Source of the DNA: Erythrobacter insulae
GTDB lineage: Bacteria; Pseudomonadota; Alphaproteobacteria; Sphingomonadales; Sphingomonadaceae
DNA: 64,000 nucleotides
Reading direction: 5' to 3'
NCBI RefSeq assembly: GCF_007004095.1
Contig: NZ_VHJK01000001.1
Coordinates: 2,050,501 to 2,114,500 of the forward strand
Part shown: positions 36,166 to 44,452 of the stretch, one piece after another
Numbering within the stretch: position 1 is the first letter of the stretch
Layout of the letters: each line of letters begins with the position of its first letter
Position numbers and translations under genes: made by a program
The notes under the pieces: model-generated
The model's database searches: none
Seen by the model: the letters and a program-made list of their open reading frames with translations, nothing else
What the model was told of the DNA's origin: nothing

Positions 36166-37290
36166 CTAACGTCCGGGAAAAAGCGTACGTTTGGTTAGTT
36201 CCGGATCGAGTGTAAAATGGCTGGAACAAGTCGAGGCGATTACATCTTCTAATGCGCTGGTCGGTCTAAGATCGCGCGCCTGATAAAGGTCGCTCTGCCT
36301 CAGGCCGGGCCAATCGCCGAGCACTTTGCCGCCGCCCAGCGACCCGCCGTAGAGCAGGGTGGTAGAGCCGGTGCCGTGATCGGTCCCACTGGTCCCGTTG
36401 ATGGAGGCCGTGCGCCCGAATTCAGTCGCGACGATCACCATTGTATCAGCCCACAACTCACCCAAACCCACTTTTAGCGCTTCAATCAGCGTGTCGAGCT
36501 TGCTCAATTCGCGGTCCAGCCGCCGGCTCTGGCCATTGTGCGTGTCCCAGCCCGTGGTCTCGATCATGGCGATGCGCGCACTATCTTCGCCCGATAACAT
36601 GCGCGCAGCCAACGCCCCCACATCCGCGGCCTGGCGCATATTGCCGCTGCCATTCATGCCTTCGGCCATGGCGCGGGTCGCAAGGCTTTCTTCCCACAGC
36701 ATATGCAGCCGCTCATCACCCATATAAAGCTGGGCAACCCGGCGCATGTAATCGTCCGCCGCATCGGGCAGCCGCGAAGGCGCGTAGGAGCCAGCCTTAT
36801 GCGTCCCTTGCAGCGCCAACGGAATGTTCTGGGCGATGGCAATGCCCGAAGCCTCCGCCTCGGGCAGCAACCCGACGAGACGGTTGAGCCAGCCATCCTT
36901 GCGTTCGTAAGGTCGGGTTCCGCCGCTTTCGAGCACGTTCTGCCCGTCAAAATGCGACCGGTCGCGGTAAGTGGAGGCGACCGCATGGACCGCCATCATC
37001 TCTCCGGCTGCAAACATCGCAGCAGAACGTTCAAGGGCGGGGTGAAGCGCGAAAAGCCCCCCGATGAGCGGAGCATCCGCGTAATCCTCTGCCAGCGCGC
37101 CGCGCAGGCCCGCATAGCTCGGGTCGCCCACAGGCGCGATGATGCCCAGGCCATCCGCCGCGCCGCGCTGTAGCACAAAAACGAGCCGTTTTGACCCGCC
37201 GCCGCCAGCGGCAAAGGCAAGTTTGGGTAACATCGTTGCACCGACTATGGCGGCTGAACCGCCGAGCATGTTCCGCCGGTTTATTATCAT
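36166..37290 (-). CDS. DUF1501 family exported protein
   Basis: Protein of 374 residues with a twin-arginine-like signal (NRRNMLGGSAA, cleavage near AFA). The start at 37290 gives a four-base overlap with the DUF1800 gene and begins at the signal. KRLVFVLQRGAADGLGII is the DUF1501 opening, and MIETTGWDTHNGQ, VATEFGRTASING and GTDHGTGSTTLLYGG hold the conserved Asp and His residues, recalling the alkaline phosphatase superfamily to which sulfatases also belong. DUF1501 and DUF1800 proteins are usually encoded together and their role is not established. Being beside FGE and sulfatases here may be chance or may reflect work on the same surface polymer. Confidence 0.88.
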   Translation of the reverse strand: MIINRRNMLGGSAAIVGATMLPKLAFAAGGGGSKRLVFVLQRGAADGLGIIAPVGDPSYAGLRGALAEDYADAPLIGGLFALHPALERSAAMFAAGEMMAVHAVASTYRDRSHFDGQNVLESGGTRPYERKDGWLNRLVGLLPEAEASGIAIAQNIPLALQGTHKAGSYAPSRLPDAADDYMRRVAQLYMGDERLHMLWEESLATRAMAEGMNGSGNMRQAADVGALAARMLSGEDSARIAMIETTGWDTHNGQSRRLDRELSKLDTLIEALKVGLGELWADTMVIVATEFGRTASINGTSGTDHGTGSTTLLYGGSLGGGKVLGDWPGLRQSDLYQARDLRPTSALEDVIASTCSSHFTLDPELTKRTLFPGR

Positions 37291-38636
37291 CGCCACATTG
37301 CCTCCGGGCTTGCCAACATCAACGCCATCGCCTGCGCCGGGCTTTCTGCACGAGCGACCGCAGTCGCGCTGTTCTCGCTCCAGATCCCAGAATAAAGCAT
37401 CGGGCCAAGGGTCCGCGCATCGTGCCGCGCGCCAAGCCTGCCTATAGTTTGAGCCGCTTCCACGCGCCGGTGCAGGGTTTCTGGCGCGGCCCATTTCGAG
37501 GCCTTGTCTTCAAATCCTGCCGGTGAGCCGGGCTGCCATAAATCCTGCCCCAGATTGACGATCATACGCCGCGCCCGCAAAGGGTCGAATTCATCGGTAT
37601 CTATGGCGCGCAGGGATGCGATCGCCCACTCCCATGGCGTAAGAAATTTCTGACGCGTCTCGGCCCAGACCTCTGGTGCTTCGATCAGGGTTAGCGTCAT
37701 CGCGCCCAAATCGCCTCCTGTCGCAAGGAAGCTTTCCTCAAGCCTGCTGACCAAGGCAGGCGGCGGAATATCGGCCGAGAAATGCCGCGCCAGTTTGGTC
37801 GCCAGATGCCGAGCCGTCGCAGGGTGATCCGCAAGATCATTCAGGATGCGCATGGCCTCGCGGGACCCTTCGTCCCGATAGGTTTTACCAAGCACGGTTT
37901 TGGGACCGGGTTCATGCAGCGAGGGATCGAACCCATAGATTTTATCTTGTTCGAAACGTCGTAAGACCGGGACCGTGTGGCCGGTCAACGCTTTGGCGAA
38001 AGCGGTCACGTCGGCCTGTGTGTATCCCGAACGCACCCCAAGCGTATGCAGTTCTAAAATTTCGCGCGCGAGATTCTCGTTCAGGCCGACCCGCCTTCTG
38101 CCGCGCCGAGCGGCGGCTTGGCCGCGCCGGCTGTTCGGTCCGATGGAACCGGCTTGATCAAGATAGATCAGCATTGATGGATGGGTTTCGGCCGCGCGTA
38201 GCATGTCGGCAAAACGGCCCAGGATGTAAGGCCGTATCGCTTCTGCCTCAAAGCTTCCGGCGAGCGGTCCAGCGCCCGGCTTTTCAGTTGAGACTGCGAA
38301 ATGATTGGCCCAGAATTGCACCAACCGCTCTGTAAAGGGGGCCGTAGTGTGCACCGCCAATTCGATCCGCGCAGCGATTGCGTCTTGGACGTGGCTGCGC
38401 AAGGCACGCCTTGCCGCACGTTTGGCCTCTGCGTCTTGATCACGACGAAGCCGAAAGTCCGAAAACTGCCGAGTTATGGCCTCTGAATCTGGAAGCCCCA
38501 TAATCCTGGCTGGTCTGGGGTCATAGTTCTGGACCTGCCTGCTCAACCACGCTTTTGGTGAACCATTCGGGCGAGCAGAAGGCCTTTGTCCATAGCCAAA
38601 CCGCGTCGTAACAATACTCCACGAATGGTTAGTCAT
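37287..38636 (-). CDS. DUF1800 family protein
   Basis: Protein of 449 residues of the DUF1800 family, recognised from TTRFGYGQRP at the start, LVQFWANHFAVS, NENLARELLELHTLG-like NLAREILELHTLGV, and the helical tail. The start at 38636 follows a very strong AGGAGGTCCC site. No clear signal peptide is visible, whereas its partner DUF1501 has a Tat-like one; a joint export is possible but unproven. The two genes overlap by four bases and form their own minus-strand operon at the edge of the polysaccharide locus. Function unknown. Confidence 0.88.
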   Translation of the reverse strand: MTNHSWSIVTTRFGYGQRPSARPNGSPKAWLSRQVQNYDPRPARIMGLPDSEAITRQFSDFRLRRDQDAEAKRAARRALRSHVQDAIAARIELAVHTTAPFTERLVQFWANHFAVSTEKPGAGPLAGSFEAEAIRPYILGRFADMLRAAETHPSMLIYLDQAGSIGPNSRRGQAAARRGRRRVGLNENLAREILELHTLGVRSGYTQADVTAFAKALTGHTVPVLRRFEQDKIYGFDPSLHEPGPKTVLGKTYRDEGSREAMRILNDLADHPATARHLATKLARHFSADIPPPALVSRLEESFLATGGDLGAMTLTLIEAPEVWAETRQKFLTPWEWAIASLRAIDTDEFDPLRARRMIVNLGQDLWQPGSPAGFEDKASKWAAPETLHRRVEAAQTIGRLGARHDARTLGPMLYSGIWSENSATAVARAESPAQAMALMLASPEAMWR

Positions 38637-39268
38637 GGGACCTCCTGTACTTAACTCTAGAAGATCATGGGTAGCCAATAAGTGCAAGCAACGACTTGTC
38701 GCAAATTGTCACACCAAGCCCTGTCGGAAGCTGCCAGGATCAGCCAAACCTGAGGTGGGGCCAGTGGTCGCTGCAAGTATCAAATTCCCGCGATTAGCCG
38801 AATACGCAGTCTTTGAAATAAGCGGTGGCACGTCGTTGAGGTGTTCTCCAGATGTAGAGACGAAGCCGCTTTTGTCTGGCGGGCTGTGAACCAAGGGGGT
38901 TGCGATCAATCCCGAGTCCGGCATCGCTTCGCTGTCTGACTGTGACCCGGGCATTTATCCGCCAACGTTCACTGCGAACACATTGCCGCGTTTTTTTTGG
39001 CGGAAAAGGCAGCAAAGCAGCGGTAAGCTGCGGCACCTCCTCAAACCGCTGCTGGCATCATCTTTCGACCAGTATCGCTCCCACCTTTCTTGGAGCAGTT
39101 GACCCCGCCAATGCGAACGTCACGGGGCACCGATTTTCGAATTGCAGTTAAGCCAAAATGCCAAGAAGGCGTGCACCTGCTTTCACAGAACCATTGGATG
39201 ACATGCTGCACGTTGACCGGATTTTCTCGCCGCTTAAGAAGGGCTGAGGCGAATTTCAGAGGTCAAGA
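38637..39268. other. Gene-free stretch between two gene blocks
   Basis: These 632 bases lie between the divergent DUF1800 and esterase genes. Open frames on both strands are short, lack ribosome sites and resemble no family I know. A run of eight T occurs near 38991. The far ends must hold the two promoters. The length is unusual for this gene-dense window and may mark an old junction between the polysaccharide locus and the next block. Confidence 0.5.
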
Positions 39269-40195
39269 ATGAAGAATTCAGTGCATCTTTTTGGCAGGCT
39301 TCTGGCATTCATGCTCATCGTCATGGCCGGCCTTCACCCAACCGACAATGCTAAAGCCGCATCGCATCGTGAAAAGGCGCAGGCGGTGAAATCTGGCCTT
39401 GCTTACGGCACCGACAAATTTCTGTTTAGCGATTGGGTTGGTCCAAGTTTGCAAGTCTGGACCTATGTACCACCCGGCATCAATCAGAAGACTGCTCCGA
39501 TCCTGTTCGTCATGCATGGCGTTCGCCGTGATGCTGACCGATACCGCGATGAATGGATCGATGAAGCAGACAAGGGCGGCTTTATCGTAATCGCTCCCGA
39601 GTTTTCACAGGACAATTTCCCCAGATCGCGCAATTATAATCTGGGTTCGCTGTTTGCGCAGGGCGACGATACGCCGCGTGACGAAGCTTTATGGAGCTTT
39701 TCGGCTATCGAGCCGATGTTCGATGATATTGTCCGCCAGATCGGCGGCGAGCAGACACGCTACACCATTTTCGGCCATTCGGCAGGCTCGCAATTCGTGC
39801 ACCGTTTCCTGCTTTTGAAACCAGAGGTCCGCGCCAAAAGATACCTTGCGGCCAATGCCGGTTGGTACAGCTTTGCCGATTTGGATGTTGATTTCCCGTT
39901 TGGCCTGAAAGGCACGCCTGCGAGCGAGGAGCACCTGCGGATCGCACTTGCGAAAGATGTCGTCATTCTGCTCGGCGATCAGGATACCGATCCCGATCAC
40001 CGCTCGCTCAATCGCAGTCACGGAGCGATGCGACAAGGGCCGCACCGCTTTGCACGCGGGCAGTCATTCTTCACCGCCGCAAAGGCTCTTGCAGAGCAAC
40101 AGGGTTGGGAGTTTGGCTGGTCACTGCGCATCATTTCGGACGTCGCGCATTCGAATGACGGAATGGCAGCCGGCGCCTATGATTTGGTTGAGTGA
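39269..40195 (+). CDS. Exported alpha/beta hydrolase (esterase type)
   Basis: Secreted serine hydrolase of 308 residues with a signal peptide (cleavage near AKA, residue 30). The nucleophile Ser171 lies in GHSAG; LFVMHGVRRDADRYRDEW gives the oxyanion-hole region; GDQDTDPDH and VAHSND near the end provide the probable Asp and His of the triad. It resembles polyhydroxybutyrate-depolymerase or feruloyl-esterase-like hydrolases in layout. AGAGGT lies ahead of the ATG. It is convergent with the DASS transporter gene, four bases away. It could deacylate a polysaccharide, but its place at the edge of the amino-compound block leaves the substrate open. Confidence 0.8.
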   Translation: MKNSVHLFGRLLAFMLIVMAGLHPTDNAKAASHREKAQAVKSGLAYGTDKFLFSDWVGPSLQVWTYVPPGINQKTAPILFVMHGVRRDADRYRDEWIDEADKGGFIVIAPEFSQDNFPRSRNYNLGSLFAQGDDTPRDEALWSFSAIEPMFDDIVRQIGGEQTRYTIFGHSAGSQFVHRFLLLKPEVRAKRYLAANAGWYSFADLDVDFPFGLKGTPASEEHLRIALAKDVVILLGDQDTDPDHRSLNRSHGAMRQGPHRFARGQSFFTAAKALAEQQGWEFGWSLRIISDVAHSNDGMAAGAYDLVE

Positions 40196-40198
40196 GGC

Positions 40199-41650
40199 CT
40201 AGCTGAAATCGAGGCCCATAGCCCACCCGCCGAGCCAATATACAAATCCCGTCACCAGCGCGATCCCGATCAGATTGAGCACAAATCCGCCTCGCGCCAT
40301 TTGCGGGATCGTGACCACACCCGTACTGAATGCGATCGCATTGGGCGGCGTGCCGACCGGCAGCATAAAGGCGCAGGTCGCAGCGAAAGCGGCTGGAACC
40401 AGCAGACCCATCGGGTCCATCCCAACACCCAGCGCAACACCGCCCAGAACTGGAATGAATGTGGCAGCGGTCGCCGTGTTGCTTGTAACCTCCGTAAGGA
40501 ACAGCACGATGCCAACGACGCATCCGATGATCAGGATTGTGGGCAGCGTGGCAAGGCCTGAAACCTGTTGACCAAACCAGTCATCCAGACCCGTACCGGC
40601 AACGGCTCCGGCAAGGCTTAAGCCGCCGCCAAATAGCAGAAGTACGCCCCACGGCAGCCCGCGCTCTGCATCTTGCCAATCGAGCACCATACGGTTGTTG
40701 CCTTTGCCCGGCAGCATGAACAGCGCGAGGCCTGCGGCGATTGCGATAGCTGCATCGCTCAATCCGCCTAGCCAAGGCGCAGCAGCAGCAACCGAGGGCA
40801 GTTCAGAAATCAACCCTGGAACGATCCAGAGGAACGCTGCCCCGCCAAATACAAGCGCGACCATTTTCTCGCCCTGCGACATGGAGCCAAGTTTGGCGAT
40901 CTCGCCCGCAATCAAATTTTTGCCGCCCGGTATCTCGTCCAACTCAAAGCGGTATAGCACCCGCGTCATCAGCACCCATCCGATCCCGATAAACGTCAAT
41001 GCGAGCGGCACGCCGAGCATCATCCATTCGACAAACCCAATGTCGATACCAAGCTCGTCACTCGCATAGCCTGCAATGATGGCGTTGGGCGGACTGCCCA
41101 ACAAAGTGCCAAGCCCGCCCATGCTGGCCGACCAAGCAATCGCAAGAACAAGACACACGCCAAAGTTTGTGACTTGTGGGTCGATGTCGTCACCGGCCGC
41201 GGGCGCGCCATCTGCCATGCTTCGCCCGGACACCAAGGCCAAAACCGAAAACCCGATGGGCAGCATCATCAGCGTCGTCGCAGTGTTCGACACCCACATG
41301 GACAGGAACCCTGTCGCCAGCATCATACCGAGCACAATCCGGCGCGGCGAAATACCTACTTTTCCCAGCGTCCACAGCGCGATCCTGCGATGGAGGCCCC
41401 ATTTTTCCATCGCGATTGCGATCAGAAACCCGCCGAGGAACAGAAATACAATTGGGCTGGCATAGGAGGCAGTCGTCTCGCCCACGCCGCGCTCGGTGAG
41501 TGCAGGGATGAGGATGATGGGAAGCAAGGAAGTGGCAGCCAGGGGCACTGCCTCTGTCATCCACCACACCGCCATCAGCGTCGCAATCGCGGCGACAATC
41601 CGTGCGTCTCCCGACATGTCCGCCGGCGCAAGCAAGGTGTAGACCAGCAT
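40199..41650 (-). CDS. DASS/SLC13-family dicarboxylate transporter
   Basis: Sodium-coupled transporter with about 11-12 membrane segments and the two family signatures: WVSNTATTLMMLPIG and LTEVTSNTATAATFIPV, each with the SNT motif that binds sodium and a carboxylate. Known members import C4-dicarboxylates, citrate or sulfate. The first ATG (41650) gives 483 residues but has no ribosome site and starts inside what looks like the first helix; 24 further in-frame codons reach back to 41722, where an ATA overlaps the stop of the lyase gene and GGGAG stands seven bases upstream. The gene is therefore probably coupled to the exported lyase, whose product fumarate would be a fitting substrate. Confidence 0.88.
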   Translation of the reverse strand: MLVYTLLAPADMSGDARIVAAIATLMAVWWMTEAVPLAATSLLPIILIPALTERGVGETTASYASPIVFLFLGGFLIAIAMEKWGLHRRIALWTLGKVGISPRRIVLGMMLATGFLSMWVSNTATTLMMLPIGFSVLALVSGRSMADGAPAAGDDIDPQVTNFGVCLVLAIAWSASMGGLGTLLGSPPNAIIAGYASDELGIDIGFVEWMMLGVPLALTFIGIGWVLMTRVLYRFELDEIPGGKNLIAGEIAKLGSMSQGEKMVALVFGGAAFLWIVPGLISELPSVAAAAPWLGGLSDAAIAIAAGLALFMLPGKGNNRMVLDWQDAERGLPWGVLLLFGGGLSLAGAVAGTGLDDWFGQQVSGLATLPTILIIGCVVGIVLFLTEVTSNTATAATFIPVLGGVALGVGMDPMGLLVPAAFAATCAFMLPVGTPPNAIAFSTGVVTIPQMARGGFVLNLIGIALVTGFVYWLGGWAMGLDFS

Positions 41651-41718
41651 GGCAGCCGCAAGACCGCTCAGACGAAACGCCCAGATCGCCCATGCAGGGC
41701 GCAGGTTTGTGTTGTTGT

Positions 41719-43125
41719 CTATCGTTCTGCTCCCGGATCATTGGCGTCACTTACAACTCGTTCGACCTGTAGAATTGCAGGCGCATCGATGCGGGTTGGA
41801 TCGAGCAGTTCGGATAAGGCCGGCAGGTCAAAATGGGCTGTGACCTTCGGCTCGGCCAGTAGCGCGGTGATAAAATCGGTATCGGCTGCCAGCGCATTTG
41901 CGACGACTTTTTTGGTCAACGTTTCGGCTTCGACGCGCGGCATATATTCGGACAGCGCGAACGCGATCCTTTGCGACATGGCAAAGCCGCGGGTCCGATC
42001 AATATTGGCGCGCATTCTGTCCGTGTCCACTTCCAGCCCGGCAAGCAAAGCGTTGAGCCTGCGAACAGCATCGACAGAGGTTATCGAGATTTCTTCTATC
42101 ACGGGCGTAAGGCGAGACGTATTATCCCGCTCGAACAAATTGACGACATCATCCCCGAGCACTTCGGCGAGACGCGGAATAGTGCGACCAGCATGGACCA
42201 ACCGTTCTGGATCGCGCGGGTTGCGTTTATGCGGCATCGAGCTTGAGCCGACGACACCGGCGCGCTGCGCCTCGCTGACTTCGGCGATGTCGGTGCCCTG
42301 AAGAAGGAACACCTCCTGTCCAATCCGTTGATGCGAGCGTGCGATCAGGCCGAGCATAAGCCCGTATTCGGCAATGACATCACGAGTTCCGCTCCAGTCG
42401 GCGAGGTCCGCCCGATCAAGGCCGAGCTCGCTGGCAAAACTTTGCTCGACTTCAATCGCCTTGTCGCCAAGCCCCGAATAATTGCCGACCGGCCCTTTTA
42501 AAGTAGCCGATCGCCTGACGCGGGCACGCAATTCGGAAAGACGTGCGCGGTGGCGCGAATATTCACCGATCCATGCGCTGACTTTTTTACCGAAAGTGAT
42601 CGGCTGGGCATGCTGGCCAAGCGTCCGTCCAATCATCGGAGTGTGCTTGTGCTCTCTGGCCAGCGTGGACATCACGTCAATCGTCCCAGCAAGACAGGTA
42701 TCGAGCTCTGTCAAAACGCGGTCCATCTGGAGCACCGTCGCCGTGCCGTAGATATCAACCGTGGTTGCGCCGTAATGCACATATTGATCGCCTGCATCAT
42801 TTAGACTTTCGCGCCAGACAGCGAGCAGTGCGACCATGCGGTGCCGAACCACATCATAGGTCGCGTCAAACATTGATTGCGGGATCAAAGCGACTTGCGC
42901 TTTCTCGCTGATTTCCGCAGCCGCCTCGGCGGGGATCACGCCGTGAGCGGCCTGTGCGCGGGCCATGGCTGCCTCAACATCGAGAATGATCTGGGTTTGC
43001 GCATCGTACTCGAACAGCGCGCGCACCGGAGCAACGCGGCATTCGGAGGCGCTGACGGGCGATGCGATTGCGCAAATTGCGACTGCGCTGGCCGTTAGCG
43101 CGAATTTCCCATTTTTGAACGTCAA
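41719..43125 (-). CDS. Exported fumarase/aspartase-superfamily lyase
   Basis: Lyase of 468 residues with the superfamily signature GSSSMPHKRNP (293-303), the flexible loop with the catalytic serine, and RTLGQHAQPITFG with His172. Such enzymes eliminate fumarate or a muconolactone-type product from argininosuccinate, adenylosuccinate, carboxymuconate or N-substituted aspartates. The start is TTG at 43125, preceded by AGGGGGAG six bases away; the following residues form a signal peptide (ALTASAVAICAIASPVSASEC), which is unusual because family members are normally cytoplasmic. An upstream start at 43158 lacks a ribosome site. It is followed by a dicarboxylate transporter, so release of fumarate in the periplasm is a coherent reading. 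Substrate is unknown. Confidence 0.85.
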   Translation of the reverse strand: MTFKNGKFALTASAVAICAIASPVSASECRVAPVRALFEYDAQTQIILDVEAAMARAQAAHGVIPAEAAAEISEKAQVALIPQSMFDATYDVVRHRMVALLAVWRESLNDAGDQYVHYGATTVDIYGTATVLQMDRVLTELDTCLAGTIDVMSTLAREHKHTPMIGRTLGQHAQPITFGKKVSAWIGEYSRHRARLSELRARVRRSATLKGPVGNYSGLGDKAIEVEQSFASELGLDRADLADWSGTRDVIAEYGLMLGLIARSHQRIGQEVFLLQGTDIAEVSEAQRAGVVGSSSMPHKRNPRDPERLVHAGRTIPRLAEVLGDDVVNLFERDNTSRLTPVIEEISITSVDAVRRLNALLAGLEVDTDRMRANIDRTRGFAMSQRIAFALSEYMPRVEAETLTKKVVANALAADTDFITALLAEPKVTAHFDLPALSELLDPTRIDAPAILQVERVVSDANDPGAER

Positions 43126-43243
43126 AGCGTGGCTCCCCCTTGGGCCCATAGACCGCATTTATGGCAGCCGCGTCAATCGATCATGGCCCGCCAGTGATGC
43201 GCGCTGCAAAATCTTACTGTGTCGGAACCAACGGGGATGATGT

Positions 43244-44449
43244 GTGGGGCAAAGTGCAATCATAATTGGCGCTGGGGTAATTGGCATCGCTTCTGCGTAC
43301 GCCTTGGCGCGGCGCGGGTGGAGGGTGACGATCGTCGATCGTGCCAGTGGCCCCGCGATGGAGACCAGTTATGCCAACGGTGCGCAGCTGAGCTATTGCT
43401 ACACCGACGCACTTGGGAGTCCGGCGTTGCTGGCTTCTCTGCCTTCGTTGATGGCTGGCAAAGGCGGGGTGTCTTTCCGATTGCCCATGGACGCAGATTA
43501 CGCATCGTGGCTTGTCAGATTTGCGCTGAATTGCACGGCAGGAAAATTCCGACAGAATACAATTGCTGTTCTGAATTTGGCAGCAGAATCCCGGCTGGCG
43601 ATGGACCGCCTGCGGGAACAGCACACAATCAAATTCGCGCATCGCATCGCCGGCAAAATTCACCTGCTGTATTCGAGCAAAGACCGCAGGCAAGCCGAGG
43701 TTATGCGGGCGTTGAAAGGTGCGGCGGGCTGCCAGCAGCAGATATTGGCGCGGGCTGATCTATCGCGGCTTGATCGCGCGCTGCCGGGTCTGGATACCGC
43801 CGTTACCGGCGCCATATCGACACCGTCTGAGGAAGTAGGCGATCCCCTGATGTTCAGCCGGGGCTTGCTGCAAATCCTGATCGAGAAATATGATGTAACG
43901 GCGCGTTTCGAATGCCCCGTCACAGCGATTACTGCTTTGAAAAACGGCACCGTGGTTACTTTGGCAAATGGCGATGCGGAGACAGCTGACCTGGCGGTTG
44001 TCGCTTCGGCGGCCGACAGCAATCATTTGCTTGCCCCTTTGCAACACAGCGTTCCGCTGCAGCCGATGAAGGGGTATTCGTTCGAGATGCCGCTGACCGG
44101 CGGATCGCCGCGTATCTCCGTGACCGATGGGAAACGCCGTCTGGTCTTCACAAATCTGGGCGACCGTATGCGCGTTGCCGGCATTGCCGAGCTCGGCAAT
44201 GCCTCGCGAGAGATCGATCCTGAACGCGCTCATTGGTTGGTAAATGCGGCCCGTGAATGTCTGGCCAATGGCGGTGACTATGCCAAAGCAGGAAAGTTCT
44301 GGACTGGTTTGAGGCCAGTTACGCCCAATTCCCAGCCGGTGATTAGGCGGGCCAGCAAAACGCTTGCGATCAACACCGGACACGGCGCGCTCGGATGGAC
44401 TTTAGCGATGGGATCGGGGGAGCGCCTTGCTGAACTGGTCAGCGTCTGA
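43244..44449 (+). CDS. dadA: D-amino acid dehydrogenase
   Basis: FAD enzyme of 401 residues that oxidises D-amino acids to keto acids, passing electrons to the respiratory chain. The dinucleotide-binding motif AIIIGAGVIGIASAYALA is at the N-terminus, followed by ETSYANGAQLSYCYTDALGSP, a hallmark of DadA, and LRPVTPNSQPVI with NTGHGALGWTLAMGSG at the C-terminus. Start is GTG 43244 with GGGG upstream. It lies alone on the plus strand, divergent from the exported lyase and ending four bases from the DAACS symporter. With the D-aminoacylase nearby it points to use of D-amino acids as carbon and nitrogen. Confidence 0.9.
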   Translation: MGQSAIIIGAGVIGIASAYALARRGWRVTIVDRASGPAMETSYANGAQLSYCYTDALGSPALLASLPSLMAGKGGVSFRLPMDADYASWLVRFALNCTAGKFRQNTIAVLNLAAESRLAMDRLREQHTIKFAHRIAGKIHLLYSSKDRRQAEVMRALKGAAGCQQQILARADLSRLDRALPGLDTAVTGAISTPSEEVGDPLMFSRGLLQILIEKYDVTARFECPVTAITALKNGTVVTLANGDAETADLAVVASAADSNHLLAPLQHSVPLQPMKGYSFEMPLTGGSPRISVTDGKRRLVFTNLGDRMRVAGIAELGNASREIDPERAHWLVNAARECLANGGDYAKAGKFWTGLRPVTPNSQPVIRRASKTLAINTGHGALGWTLAMGSGERLAELVSV

Positions 44450-44452
44450 ATG

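Noticed and set aside
41174..42301. A 375-codon open frame on the plus strand
   Set aside because: It is antisense to the DASS transporter and the lyase, is rich in Arg and Ser as expected from reversed GC-rich codons, and has no ribosome site.
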